Below are positions 17,330 through 26,913 of a stretch of 64,000 nt of DNA, one piece after another (within the stretch, counting starts at the first letter, position 1; the number at the start of each line of letters is the position of its first letter). Origin of the DNA: Bremerella alba (GTDB lineage: Bacteria > Planctomycetota > Planctomycetia > Pirellulales > Pirellulaceae). The translations under genes were made by a program, and so were the position numbers. Under the pieces are notes generated by a model. It searched no databases, had not been told where the DNA came from, and saw only the letters and a list, made by a program, of their open reading frames with translations. Location: NCBI RefSeq assembly GCF_013618625.1, contig NZ_JABRWO010000001.1:124001-188000 (forward strand), written 5' to 3'.

Positions 17330-17952
17330 GTCAGTCCGACGAATAGAAACAAGTTGACCTCAGATCGTCCAACGATGAGAAGTGGAACTGGACCAAGTAA
17401 GTCAGGTTACGGCTGACCATCTATAATCGCACTTGCGATCATCGCCGTGACTACTCTAGTGGCGTAGTAAAACCACAGACACCGAGACTCAGCTGAAGCC
17501 ACGCTATTAGACAAGCAAAGAGAGTTGCCCGCCGCTGTCGATTCGATGCGTGGAGGAATTAGGGCCTACGACAGCGGCCATGCCTTCCGTTTTATGAATT
17601 CCACCCCATCCATGTGAAATAGCTTTTCCCGCTTATTTGTACTCGGAAGCGAGAAATACCAAGCAGTCTGCCTCCCTTCAGTGCCACGCAAAACCATACT
17701 ACTGACAAGGCAATTCTTCATTCCGTGCCATTTTCAATTGACCTTATTGGGTTGCCTCGATCGCCGCAGGAATTGACTTATGAAATGCGAGATAGGACAC
17801 TAAGAACTGGAACAGACTCTGGTTCCTAGCCGCCAAGGGATTAACACGCGGTTTGCCGACCGTGATCCTTTGGTCTTTTCATGCGCAGACTAAGCTCTAA
17901 ATGTAGCCAGTCACGAGGTTGAAACGAGCGCAGCACGCCCGTCATTCGAAGA
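17330..17952. other. Intergenic region before the sulfatase cluster
   Basis: No gene supported. The only clear structure is a 10-base perfect inverted repeat, GCCGCTGTCG (17531-17540) and CGACAGCGGC (17569-17578), with a 28-base loop. It may hold the promoter of the four-sulfatase cluster, but no obvious -35/-10 or -24/-12 pair is seen. Confidence 0.4.
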
Positions 17953-19647
17953 ATGAGATTCAACATGTTTCAATTCCTTACCATTTCGGCGTGCCCCCTT
18001 GGAAACCCCAGTTGCGGCCGAACATTCCCACCTCTTTTGCTATTCAGAATTACGACACCCGTATGTGTGTTGAGTCTGGCTGTTTTTGCACAGCTCTTTG
18101 TTCCAGTACCACTTAGCGCCGAATCAACAGATCGTCCCAACATCATTTTGATGATGGCCGATGATATGGGGTTCTCCGACCTTGGTTGCTACGGAGGAGA
18201 AATCGAGACGCCCAACCTCGATCAACTTGCTCAAGGAGGCATTCGCTTTACGCAGTTCTATAACACGGCTCGTTGCTGCCCGACACGGGCCGCCTTGCTG
18301 ACGGGCTTGCACCAACACCAGGCCGGCATTGGCCACATGGTTGGCGACTACGGCATCCCCTCCTATCAAGGCTATTTGAACGACCAATGCGTCACCATCG
18401 CCGAAGCACTTCGCGGAGCAGGATATACGACCCTGATGAGCGGCAAATGGCATGTCGGTTCACGACCGGAACATTGGCCAACCAAGCGAGGTTTTGATCG
18501 TTACTGGGGAACGCCGTCCGGAGGGGGTGTCTATTTCAAAGACACACTTCAAATCCGGAACACGGTTTTCTTCGTTAATAATGAAGAAAAGATCGAGCTA
18601 CCCGACGACTTCTATATCACCGATGACCTGACCGATCGCGCGATCAAGTTTATCGACGAGGCAGTGAACGAAACGAAAAAACCCTTCTTTCTCTATCTGG
18701 CTCACATAGCACCCCACTGGCCATTGCAGGCTAAGCCGGAAGACATTGCTCGCTACGACGGCAAGTACAATCAAGGATGGGATGCCGTTCGCGAGGCACG
18801 ATTTGAGCGGCAAGCGTCCATGAAGTTTTTTCCAAGCGGCACTCAATTGAGCAGTCGCGATAAATCTGCGAAAGCCTGGAACAGGCTACCACCATCGGCT
18901 CAAGAAGATCTGGCTCACCGCATGGAAATCTATGCCGCGCAAATTAGTTGTATTGATGATAATGTCGGCACATTAATCACCAAACTCAAAGAGTTGGGCC
19001 AATACGAGAATACGCTCTTTATCTTTCTATCCGACAATGGCTGCTCCGCTGAAGGTGGCCCTGGAGGCTTCAGTCGTGGCAAGAAAGACGCACCAATCGG
19101 AACCGGGCTTTCGTATGCCAGTGTCGGCTTGGAATGGGCGAATGCCAATGACACTCCTTTTCGTAAGTTTAAGATGGACACGCGTGAAGGAGGCATTTCT
19201 TCGCCGCTAATCATTCATTGGCCCCAAGGTGTAAAGTCCAACGGACGCCTGGTCGATGCCTCCAGTCACGTCATTGATGTCATGCCCACCCTTTTGGAAG
19301 TTGCCAGAGCAACCTATCCAGACAAACGAAACGGCAAGGCAACCATTCCCCTCGAAGGGCAAAGCTTTGCCAATCAGTTTTCGTCAACTAAGACTGTTCC
19401 TGATCGTGACCTGTTCTGGGAGCATGAAGGAAACCAGGCGATTCGACGGGGTGACTGGAAAGCCCTGAGAATCAATAACGGTCCTTGGTCCTTATACAAT
19501 CTAAAGGATGATCGTACGGAGACCACGAATCTATCCAAAACTCACCCTGAGATAACGAAAGAGCTTGCGACAGCCTGGGAAGCCTGGGCGCAGCGCTGCG
19601 GAGTTTGGGACTGGAACAAACTTCAGGAACACCGACGTAAAAAATGA
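17953..19647 (+). CDS. Secreted sulfatase, cysteine type (1 of 8)
   Basis: A 564-residue arylsulfatase-type S1 enzyme that should hydrolyse sulfate esters outside the cytoplasm. The hydrophobic export segment lies at ~33-55 behind an unusually long polar start, so translation may begin at a later codon. Metal-site start MADDMGFSDLGCYGG (~71-85). Maturation motif C-C-P-T-R at 108-112, in which Cys108 would be oxidised to formylglycine. SDNGCSAEGG and the APHWP segment carry further active-site residues. It is most like the sulfatases at 36015 and 37758 (shared NTARCCPTRA-LLTGL and APHWPLQAKPEDIA-like segments). First of four tandem genes; substrate unknown. Confidence 0.9.
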   Translation: MRFNMFQFLTISACPLGNPSCGRTFPPLLLFRITTPVCVLSLAVFAQLFVPVPLSAESTDRPNIILMMADDMGFSDLGCYGGEIETPNLDQLAQGGIRFTQFYNTARCCPTRAALLTGLHQHQAGIGHMVGDYGIPSYQGYLNDQCVTIAEALRGAGYTTLMSGKWHVGSRPEHWPTKRGFDRYWGTPSGGGVYFKDTLQIRNTVFFVNNEEKIELPDDFYITDDLTDRAIKFIDEAVNETKKPFFLYLAHIAPHWPLQAKPEDIARYDGKYNQGWDAVREARFERQASMKFFPSGTQLSSRDKSAKAWNRLPPSAQEDLAHRMEIYAAQISCIDDNVGTLITKLKELGQYENTLFIFLSDNGCSAEGGPGGFSRGKKDAPIGTGLSYASVGLEWANANDTPFRKFKMDTREGGISSPLIIHWPQGVKSNGRLVDASSHVIDVMPTLLEVARATYPDKRNGKATIPLEGQSFANQFSSTKTVPDRDLFWEHEGNQAIRRGDWKALRINNGPWSLYNLKDDRTETTNLSKTHPEITKELATAWEAWAQRCGVWDWNKLQEHRRKK

Positions 19648-19681
19648 TCTCTTATCGATTCTTCTCCAAGGACTTTAATTC

Positions 19682-21478
19682 ATGAAACGGCTATTCCTCG
19701 CTGCGATACTCGCCGCATTTAGTTGCTCTAGCCTATTAGCAGAAAAACCCAATGTCGTCCTCGTGATCACGGACGACCAAGGGTACGGCGATTTGGGCTG
19801 CTACGGCAATCCAGTTATCCAGACGCCCAACATCGACAAGCTTGCGTCCGAGTCTTCGCAACTTTCCAACTACCATGTTGCCCCGACTTGTTCTCCGACA
19901 CGTGCGGCGCTTCAATCGGGTCACTGGACCGACCGTGCCGGTGCCTGGCATACGATAATGGGACGCTCGATGCTTCGTGCGCAAGAGGCAACGCTCGGCC
20001 AGCTTTTGAAAGATAACGGCTACGTCTCCGGCATGTTTGGCAAGTGGCACCTTGGCGACAACTATCCTTATCGCCCCGAAGATCGCGGCTACGACGAAGT
20101 CTATCGCCATGGCGGAGGAGGCGTGGGACAAACGCCTGATCTTTGGGATAACGCCTACTTCGATGGTCACTACTTCCACAACGGTGAGATTGCTCCGGCC
20201 GAAGGGTTTTGTACCGACGTGTTCTTCCGCCAAGCGAATCAATTCATTCGCGACAGCGCGAAGTCAAACAAGCCATTCTTTGCCTATATATCGACCAACG
20301 CACCGCATGGCCCGCTGCATTGTCCACAAGACTATATGGATAAGTATGCCGATCAAAAAGAAGGCATCGCCGCGTTTTATGGGATGATCACCAACGTCGA
20401 TGACAATGTCGGAAAAACGCGAAAGTTACTGAAAGAGCTAGGCATCGCGGATAATACGATCTTCATTTTCACCACAGATAACGGCACAGCGTACGGAGCC
20501 AATGTTTTTAACGCTGGCATGCGGGGCAAAAAAGGGAGCGAATACGATGGCGGGCATCGGGTGCCGTTCATGTGCTATTGGCCAGCGGCCGGGATGGACG
20601 GGAAGCACGTTAGCGATCGGTTAACTCACGCCGTCGACATCGCCCCAACGCTACTGGCCATGACTGGTGGATCGGCTCCTGAGAACTACAAGTTCGACGG
20701 TAAATCGATTCAAGCTCTTCTCAATCCGACAGCGGATGTCGCCTGGGAAGACCGTTATCTGGTGACGGACTCGCAGCGTCTACGAGATCCACGAAAGTGG
20801 AAGCAGACGGCCGTCATGTCGCAGCAGTGGCGATTGATCAACGGCAAAGAGCTGTACGACATCCAGAAAGACCCAGGCCAGAAGAACAACATCGCCAAGG
20901 ACCACCCTGATGTGGTCGCTAAGATGACAGCATTTTATGATAAGTGGTGGGCTGAACTTGAGCCAACCTTTGCTGAGCCAACCGAGATCTACTTAGGGCA
21001 CCCCAATGCCCCGGTCGCATCTCTGACCGCACACGATTGGATTCAGAAGGCTTATCCACCATGGAACCAGGGCCATATCCGCAGCGGCGATGGTTACAAC
21101 GCGAAGAAGCAAGGTGCAAAGCATGAAGGACACTGGGCCGTCAAAGTTATTCGTGACGGCACTTACGAAGTAAGCCTTAGACGTTGGCCGGTGGAAGCAG
21201 ATCAACCAATCCTGGCCGAATTGCCACCGGGAACGGACGTCCCAGGTGCAAGCCGAGCGATGCGTGCTCGCCCTGGCGTCGCCTTGCCGATCACGACAGC
21301 CACCTTGCGTATCGACGAGAAAGACCTGGAATCGAAGCCTGTCCCTCAAGATGCTCATGAAGTGACCTTCACGACGAAGCTTAAATCTGGCTCACATAAG
21401 TTGTCTCCTCTGTTCGTTACGGATGATGGCAGCGAACTGGGTGCTTACTACGTCGTGGTTCGTTACCTGGGAGACTAG
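19682..21478 (+). CDS. Secreted sulfatase, cysteine type, with C-terminal extension (2 of 8)
   Basis: A 598-residue S1 sulfatase with a clean signal peptide (1-20, SSLLAEK). Metal site ITDDQGYGDLGCYG, maturation motif C-S-P-T-R from Cys70, KWHLGDN, and TTDNGTAYG. Beyond the sulfatase fold (~1-460) a ~135-residue C-terminal region follows (from about ASLTAHDWIQKAYPPWNQGHI) with alternating beta-strand character, perhaps a carbohydrate- or surface-contacting domain. It follows the first sulfatase by 34 bases with an AAGGA ribosome site. Its stop lies one base before the next gene's GTG. Confidence 0.92.
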   Translation: MKRLFLAAILAAFSCSSLLAEKPNVVLVITDDQGYGDLGCYGNPVIQTPNIDKLASESSQLSNYHVAPTCSPTRAALQSGHWTDRAGAWHTIMGRSMLRAQEATLGQLLKDNGYVSGMFGKWHLGDNYPYRPEDRGYDEVYRHGGGGVGQTPDLWDNAYFDGHYFHNGEIAPAEGFCTDVFFRQANQFIRDSAKSNKPFFAYISTNAPHGPLHCPQDYMDKYADQKEGIAAFYGMITNVDDNVGKTRKLLKELGIADNTIFIFTTDNGTAYGANVFNAGMRGKKGSEYDGGHRVPFMCYWPAAGMDGKHVSDRLTHAVDIAPTLLAMTGGSAPENYKFDGKSIQALLNPTADVAWEDRYLVTDSQRLRDPRKWKQTAVMSQQWRLINGKELYDIQKDPGQKNNIAKDHPDVVAKMTAFYDKWWAELEPTFAEPTEIYLGHPNAPVASLTAHDWIQKAYPPWNQGHIRSGDGYNAKKQGAKHEGHWAVKVIRDGTYEVSLRRWPVEADQPILAELPPGTDVPGASRAMRARPGVALPITTATLRIDEKDLESKPVPQDAHEVTFTTKLKSGSHKLSPLFVTDDGSELGAYYVVVRYLGD

Positions 21479-21479
21479 T

Positions 21480-22973
21480 GTGAAGCGAATAATTTTTGCG
21501 GCCATCCTTTCGGTTTGGTTCGGTGTGCCGCTTAACGCCGCCGAAACGCCCAACATTGTCATTCTATACGCGGATGACATGGGGTTCGGCGATTTAGGTG
21601 CCAACAACCCTGATTCCAAGATTCCCACGCCTCATTTAGATCGTCTGGCACGGGAAGGATTGCGATTGACCGACGGACACAGTTCGTCTGGAATCTGCAC
21701 GCCTAGCCGCTATGCCTTGCTAACGGGTCGATACCACTGGCGAAAATTTCATGGAATTGTCCAAGCGTTTGGGCCCCCGGTGATCGACCAAGAGGAACTG
21801 ACACTGCCAGAAATCCTGAAGGAAAAAGGCTATCGCACGGCATGCATTGGAAAGTGGCATTTGGGTTGGAATTGGGATGAAATCATTCGCGAGGATGCTG
21901 AAGTTAAACGCAATGGCGGTAACCGGGTAATTCGACCAGAAGCATTCGACTGGTCGAAGCCTATCTCCGGCGGGCCGACATCGCACGGGTTCGACGAATA
22001 CTTTGGGGACGATGTACCCAACTTTCCTCCTTACGCCTGGTTCCAGGATGATCACGTCTTAGGCCAGCCATCGGTCATGCTGACGAAAACTCCTAAGACT
22101 CCCGAAGGGAGCTGGAGTGCGCGACCCGGTCCGGCTGTCAAAGACTGGGACTTCTGGGAAGTCGTTCCCAAGTTGGCCGATGAAGCCGTCGATTGGATCT
22201 CCCGCCAGAAAGGCAAGCCGGAGCCGTTCTTTCTGTACGTGCCGTTTAACTCGCCTCATTCGCCGATCGTCCCTACTAAAGAGTTCATCGGAACATCCCA
22301 GGCTGGGCCCTTTGGTGACTTCGTCCACATGACCGATGCCATGGCCGGCAAGGTACTAGAAGCTTTAAGAGAGAACGGCTTTGAGGATAACACGCTCGTT
22401 ATCTTTACTGCCGACAATGGTGCAGAGAAATACGCATACGAGCGCGTCAAGAAATTCGGCCACTGGAGTTCCGCACCCTTTCGTGGTGTGAAACGGGATC
22501 TCTACGAAGGTGGACACCATGTCCCATTCGTGGTCAAGTGGCCAGGAAAAATCAAGCCAGGCAGCACGAGCGATGCCTTGATCAGCCAGGTCGATTTAAT
22601 GGGGACAATTGCTGCCATTATTGACTACCAACTTCCTGAGGACTCGGCACACGACAGCTTCAATCAACTACCGGTTTGGACATCGCTTGAAGCAAGCCCT
22701 CGTGAAACAATCGTGCATAACACGGCCACTAAGGCATACGCCATCCGTGATGGCAGCTGGCTACTGGTCGACGCCCAGTCAGGCTCTCACAATCGAATCC
22801 CCAAGTGGTTCGACGAAGAACGAGGCTACCAAAAGGACGATCAACCTGGCGAACTTTACGATTTGAGCAAGGATCCGGCTCAGAAGTCTAATCTCTACAG
22901 AAGCAATCCCGATCTTGTGCAACAATTGAAGCAGAAGCTGAAGTCGATCCAAGCAAGCGGGCAGGTCCGCTAA
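21480..22973 (+). CDS. Secreted sulfatase, cysteine type (3 of 8)
   Basis: A 497-residue S1 sulfatase. The GTG at 21480, immediately after the preceding stop, is chosen because it begins the signal peptide VKRIIFAAILSVWFGVPLNA; the in-frame ATG at 21423 lies inside the upstream gene. Metal site ADDMGFGDLGANN, maturation motif C-T-P-S-R from Cys73, KWHLGWNWDE, TADNGAEKY. The spacing implies translational re-initiation within one transcript. Sequence is clearly distinct from the other sulfatases here, so it probably acts on a different sulfated sugar; the actual substrate cannot be read. Confidence 0.92.
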   Translation: MKRIIFAAILSVWFGVPLNAAETPNIVILYADDMGFGDLGANNPDSKIPTPHLDRLAREGLRLTDGHSSSGICTPSRYALLTGRYHWRKFHGIVQAFGPPVIDQEELTLPEILKEKGYRTACIGKWHLGWNWDEIIREDAEVKRNGGNRVIRPEAFDWSKPISGGPTSHGFDEYFGDDVPNFPPYAWFQDDHVLGQPSVMLTKTPKTPEGSWSARPGPAVKDWDFWEVVPKLADEAVDWISRQKGKPEPFFLYVPFNSPHSPIVPTKEFIGTSQAGPFGDFVHMTDAMAGKVLEALRENGFEDNTLVIFTADNGAEKYAYERVKKFGHWSSAPFRGVKRDLYEGGHHVPFVVKWPGKIKPGSTSDALISQVDLMGTIAAIIDYQLPEDSAHDSFNQLPVWTSLEASPRETIVHNTATKAYAIRDGSWLLVDAQSGSHNRIPKWFDEERGYQKDDQPGELYDLSKDPAQKSNLYRSNPDLVQQLKQKLKSIQASGQVR

Positions 22974-23010
22974 TTTCCGAATATTCTTATCCACAACGAA
23001 GAGTGCTTTC

Positions 23011-24456
23011 ATGACGCGCATCACAGTTCTTGCCGTAACCTGTTTAATTGCATCCGGCTTGTCAGTAGCTAATGCCCAGACAGCCGATTCTCAAAAGCGA
23101 CCGCACATTATCTTCGTGATGGCGGATGATATGGGCTGGGGGCAAACTGGCTATCGAAATCATCCCGTTCTGAAAACGCCTAACCTGGATCTGATGGCCG
23201 CCAATGGCCTGCGTCTCGAACGATTCTATGCTGGCTGCTGTGTTTGCTCTCCTACCCGTGCCAGCGTACTTACCGGCCGATCGCCGGTCCGTAGTGGTGT
23301 TCTAACGCATGGTTACGCACTACGGCATCAGGAAAAGACAATTGCCCAGGCCCTCAAAGCCGCCGGCTACGTCACCGGCCACTTCGGTAAGTGGCATCTC
23401 AATGGCCTCCGCGGCCCAGGCGTACCAATCCTTGCGGAAGATACCTATGGTCCAGGGCACTTCGGTTTCGACGAATGGGTCTCGGTGACGAACTTTTTTG
23501 AGGTCGATCCTCTGATGAGTCGACAAGGTAAGTTTGAACAAATGGAGGGGGACTCGTCGGAAGTCGCCATGGCTGAGGCGATTAAGTTTTTAGAGAAGCA
23601 TAAAGATGGCGACAAACCGATGTTTGCGGTCGTGTGGTTTGGTACACCGCACGCTCCTTTTAAGGCGCTCGATGACGACAAGACTCCATTCGGCAACCTC
23701 ACCGCCGACTCCGAAAATCATTATGGCGAACTTGTAGCCATGGATCGTAGTATCGGCACACTCCGGTCCGCGTTACGCGAAATGAAAATCGCGGACGATA
23801 CCTTGTTTGTCTTCTGTAGCGATAACGGTGGCTTGCCCCGGATTGAACCTGACACAGTCGGCGGACTGCGTGGCAAAAAGGGTAGCGTTTATGAAGGAGG
23901 TCTCCGGGTTCCAGCAATCATTGAATGGCCATCGATGATTCAACCACGCATCAGCAGCTATCCAGCGTGTACCACGGATCTCTTCCCTACCGTCGCTGAC
24001 TTGCTAGGCCTACCCGAAGACGTGTTCGTCAAACCGCTGGACGGCGTCAGCTTAACACCACTTCTTGCTGATGATATCGGGCCGCGCGAGCAACCCATTG
24101 GCTTCCGATTTCAGAAACAGGGCGCCTGGGTCGACAACGACTGGAAACTGGTAGCGACCCACCGGGGGCAAAGGAACAAATTTGAACTTTATAACTTGAA
24201 GGACGATCCACACGAGCAAAAGGATCTTTCCCAAGCACAGCCTGAACGGCTCGCAAAATTACAAGAGGCATACCAGGCTTGGGACACAGGCGTTCAGGCG
24301 AGTTATGCCGGAGATGATTACGCTGCTGGAAAGCTGACCGAATCTGATCCCGAACCCCATTTCTGGACGATCGACCCTCGCTACAAGAAGTACCTGCCCG
24401 AGTGGAAGGACCGCTGGGAGTACCGCTCCCATATCCAAAAAGCCCTGAAAAACTGA
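23011..24456 (+). CDS. Secreted sulfatase, cysteine type (4 of 8)
   Basis: A 481-residue S1 sulfatase: signal peptide (1-22, ending VANAQ), metal site MADDMGWGQTGYRNHP, maturation motif C-S-P-T-R from Cys79, KWHLNGLRGPG, SDNGGLPRIEPD. It is shorter than its neighbours and lacks the long middle insert seen in the first gene. Last of the four tandem sulfatases, followed within 55 bases by a strong terminator, so the cluster likely ends here. Confidence 0.92.
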   Translation: MTRITVLAVTCLIASGLSVANAQTADSQKRPHIIFVMADDMGWGQTGYRNHPVLKTPNLDLMAANGLRLERFYAGCCVCSPTRASVLTGRSPVRSGVLTHGYALRHQEKTIAQALKAAGYVTGHFGKWHLNGLRGPGVPILAEDTYGPGHFGFDEWVSVTNFFEVDPLMSRQGKFEQMEGDSSEVAMAEAIKFLEKHKDGDKPMFAVVWFGTPHAPFKALDDDKTPFGNLTADSENHYGELVAMDRSIGTLRSALREMKIADDTLFVFCSDNGGLPRIEPDTVGGLRGKKGSVYEGGLRVPAIIEWPSMIQPRISSYPACTTDLFPTVADLLGLPEDVFVKPLDGVSLTPLLADDIGPREQPIGFRFQKQGAWVDNDWKLVATHRGQRNKFELYNLKDDPHEQKDLSQAQPERLAKLQEAYQAWDTGVQASYAGDDYAAGKLTESDPEPHFWTIDPRYKKYLPEWKDRWEYRSHIQKALKN

Positions 24457-24787
24457 TGGCCGATTAGCCACCGTTGCAGCAGGCAATTGGCCCGTTAAGG
24501 GAAATGCTAAAGATCGCACTCACGGACTGCGATCTTTTTTATTATTTTCCCGATTAAACCTTAGTAAGGCACAGGCCTGCCGTACGACCTTCTTATGAAG
24601 AGCGACTCCTTATCTTGCTCTCCACTTTCCTTAACACGTCTCATACTCTTTTCGCTTTTCAACAACATGCTCTGTTGACCCAGCTAGCCAGCACATGGGA
24701 ATTCAGGCAGCCCTTTCTGGTTTGCATTAGCCCTCCAGACCTGCGGTTCATCTCTCTTATACTTCTTATCTATTCAGGAATTGCACA
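24457..24787. other. Intergenic region between sulfatase cluster and DUF1559 gene
   Basis: It holds the terminator at 24509-24540; beyond that it is pyrimidine-rich on the plus strand with no clear gene. An AGGA just upstream of 24788 may be the ribosome site of the DUF1559 gene. Confidence 0.4.
24509..24540 (+). terminator. Intrinsic terminator of the sulfatase cluster
   Basis: AAAGATCGCA (24509-24518) pairs with TGCGATCTTT (24528-24537) around a nine-base loop, with further Ts after it: a textbook rho-independent terminator 53 bases after the sulfatase stop. Confidence 0.9.
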
Positions 24788-25687
24788 ATGCCCTTTCAAT
24801 CTTCTACGATTATCCGTCGTGGCTTCACACTCGTTGAGCTGTTGGTGGTCATCGCAATTATTGGTGTCCTGATTGCATTGCTTTTGCCAGCAGTACAACA
24901 GGCACGTGAGTCCGCTCGTCGCACCCAATGCGTCAATAATCTGAAACAGGTAGGACTCGCTGTCCACAACTTCCACGACACTTTCGGCGAACTGCCGCCT
25001 TCACGGATTCAATATGAATATCTGGGATGGTCTGCGCTGCTGCTTCCCTTCATGGAACAGACAAACCTCTACGATCAACTCGACCTGAAAAAGAAATACA
25101 AAGACCAAACCACCCTTGTCCAGCAAGCCAGTGTTGGCGGCTACGTTTGTCCTAGCCGCCACCAGGAAGGTGATCTGACGGAAAAGGTTCAGGCCATCAA
25201 CGCTGACAATGGTGCGGTTTGGGACTACGCCACTGTTTGTGGTCCCAGTGGCGACAACTCTATCATTCGTCAATTTGGCAAGGAAAAAGGGATGCTTGTT
25301 GTCGCGAAAGGCAATAAGGACAAATACAGCAGTCAGACCGGTTTTGCCTCGGTGACCGACGGTTTAACCAACACAATCATGATCGGCGAACGTCATGTTC
25401 AAGTCGACAATCTGAAAGACGAAACAACCGGACACGATGGCCCATTACTTAGTGGCTGGGCATATACCACCATGCGGGCCGCCGGTCCTGATTACCCTCT
25501 AGCCAGCAACATGCGGGATGATGTCGATGGAGTGGAACATCTTGTTTTCGGCAGTTTTCATCCAGGGATTACTAACTTTGTCATGGGAGATGCGAGCGTA
25601 CGTCCTATCCAGGTCAATATCGATGAAGACAATCTTGGCCGATTGGCAAGCCGCGATGACGGCGAAGTGATCAGCGTCGAGTTTTAG
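24788..25687 (+). CDS. DUF1559 prepilin-like protein
   Basis: A 299-residue protein with a type IV prepilin leader (RRG/FTLVELLVVIAIIGVLIALLLP, Glu5 of the mature part present) followed by the DUF1559 domain common in planctomycetes. The family's C-terminal pattern HPGITNFVMGDASVRP is present near residue 258. Such proteins are thought to be pseudopilins of type II secretion or pilus-like assemblies at the cell surface, present in many copies per genome. It starts 331 bases after the sulfatases and precedes a lipoprotein gene by 52 bases, as often seen for DUF1559 genes. Confidence 0.92.
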   Translation: MPFQSSTIIRRGFTLVELLVVIAIIGVLIALLLPAVQQARESARRTQCVNNLKQVGLAVHNFHDTFGELPPSRIQYEYLGWSALLLPFMEQTNLYDQLDLKKKYKDQTTLVQQASVGGYVCPSRHQEGDLTEKVQAINADNGAVWDYATVCGPSGDNSIIRQFGKEKGMLVVAKGNKDKYSSQTGFASVTDGLTNTIMIGERHVQVDNLKDETTGHDGPLLSGWAYTTMRAAGPDYPLASNMRDDVDGVEHLVFGSFHPGITNFVMGDASVRPIQVNIDEDNLGRLASRDDGEVISVEF

Positions 25688-25739
25688 TCGATTGTCATCC
25701 CTGGTTCTTTAACGATTGCTTTAGGAGGTTCGCCCCACT

Positions 25740-26168
25740 GTGAATGCTTCAACACTTCATCGCCATCTCTGGATCGGTATGGTTGCCCTATCCTTTATTT
25801 CCCTTGTTGGCTGCGAAGCTTCGGTGGCCACCCACCCCGTTTCCGGCAAGGTAGTGCTTGCTGATGGATCGCCGGTAGGTGGAGGCATTATCAAGTTTCG
25901 CACGAAGTCAGACGAAGGGGAAACTGTCAAAGCTCACGGGCAAATTCAACCGGACGGGTCCTTTCAACTAACGACCTTTCAAGATGGCGACGGTGCCCTG
26001 GAAGGAGAGCATGAAGCGATCCTTTTCAGCCCAGCGACGGGAGATGGCCATAACGCCGTAGCCGCTCCCAATTTTCCGACCAAATACCGAAAGTACGAAA
26101 CGTCTGGACTTAAATTTCAAGTGGGTCCAGGCGAGAACGATTTCGTCATTCAACTCGGAACTCGCTAA
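25740..26168 (+). CDS. Small surface lipoprotein, carboxypeptidase-regulatory-like
   Basis: A 142-residue lipoprotein: hydrophobic leader with lipobox LVGC (Cys25), then a single beta-sandwich-like domain beginning THPVSGKVVLADGSPVGGG. This matches the transthyretin-like 'VSGKVTLDG' domains that accompany DUF1559 proteins in planctomycetes. The GTG at 25740 is chosen because a strong AGGAGGT sits 13 bases upstream and it gives the complete lipoprotein leader. Probably co-transcribed with the DUF1559 gene; exact function unknown. Confidence 0.82.
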   Translation: MNASTLHRHLWIGMVALSFISLVGCEASVATHPVSGKVVLADGSPVGGGIIKFRTKSDEGETVKAHGQIQPDGSFQLTTFQDGDGALEGEHEAILFSPATGDGHNAVAAPNFPTKYRKYETSGLKFQVGPGENDFVIQLGTR

Positions 26169-26253
26169 GGTTCGAGCCTGTATGGTTTTACCCGTAAGGT
26201 GCTAGGAAGCCCCTTTATTCATTCGTTTTTATCCAGATTTCTTTAGTAAACTA

Positions 26254-26276
26254 CCTTTAATGCGTACGATTAAAGG
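26254..26276. promoter_or_regulatory. Palindrome in the promoter region of the ECF sigma gene
   Basis: CCTTTAAT (26254-26261) and ATTAAAGG (26269-26276) are exact inverted repeats around GCGTACG, 68 bases upstream of the sigma factor start. It could be a regulator site or, since it also lies after the lipoprotein gene, a weak terminator stem, but no T-run follows. Confidence 0.45.
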
Positions 26277-26343
26277 GTAAGAGCCCATTGATCTCTTGTT
26301 GTATATAGGCTCATCCCCCCCGAAAAAACGCCTTCCGTAAGTT

Positions 26344-26913
26344 ATGCCCTACGATTTTCCAGAACGTTCTCCGCTCGACGACGCGGCGCAAGATCAGCGT
26401 TACGCGGACTTTCTGGCATATTTCTCCACGGACTGTGATCGGCTACATGCCTATATTTATTCCTTACTACCTCATCACGCGGACGCAGACGACGTCTTCC
26501 AGCGATGCAGTCTGCTCTTATGGAAGAAGTTTGAAACCTTCGATCAGCAACGAGATTTCCTCTCGTGGGCGTGTGGCGTAGCATTTTACGAAGTGAAGAA
26601 TTTTTTGCGGACCGCCCAACGCGATCGCCTGCAATTTAGCGAAACGTTGTTAGACCTTCTGGCAGAACAACGAAGCGACGATCTAGCGAGTGCGCCTGAT
26701 CACTTGGCGGCTCTTCGCCTATGCGTCAAAGAGCTGACCGATCGCCAACAACAATTGGTCTGGAAAGCATACGGCAGCGCGACCACGGTGGCCGACCTGG
26801 CTGCCGCATCGGGACGTTCGGCCCAGACACTTTACAATCAGTTGGCAACCATTCGCCGCAAACTGGCCCAGTGTGTCCAGATGCGACTCGCCGCCTCAGG
26901 AGAGGACGCATGA
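26344..26913 (+). CDS. ECF-type RNA polymerase sigma factor
   Basis: A 189-residue sigma-70 family factor: region 2 (~20-90, with YIYSLLPHHADADDVFQRCSLLLWKKF) and region 4 helix-turn-helix (~125-180, TVADLAAASGRSAQTLYNQL). The organisation fits the planctomycete/verrucomicrobial ECF groups paired with FecR-like anti-sigma proteins. Its stop overlaps the next start by four bases (ATGA), so sigma and presumed anti-sigma are translationally coupled. The likely regulon includes the cytochrome and DUF1501 genes just downstream, an inference from gene order. Confidence 0.92.
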   Translation: MPYDFPERSPLDDAAQDQRYADFLAYFSTDCDRLHAYIYSLLPHHADADDVFQRCSLLLWKKFETFDQQRDFLSWACGVAFYEVKNFLRTAQRDRLQFSETLLDLLAEQRSDDLASAPDHLAALRLCVKELTDRQQQLVWKAYGSATTVADLAAASGRSAQTLYNQLATIRRKLAQCVQMRLAASGEDA

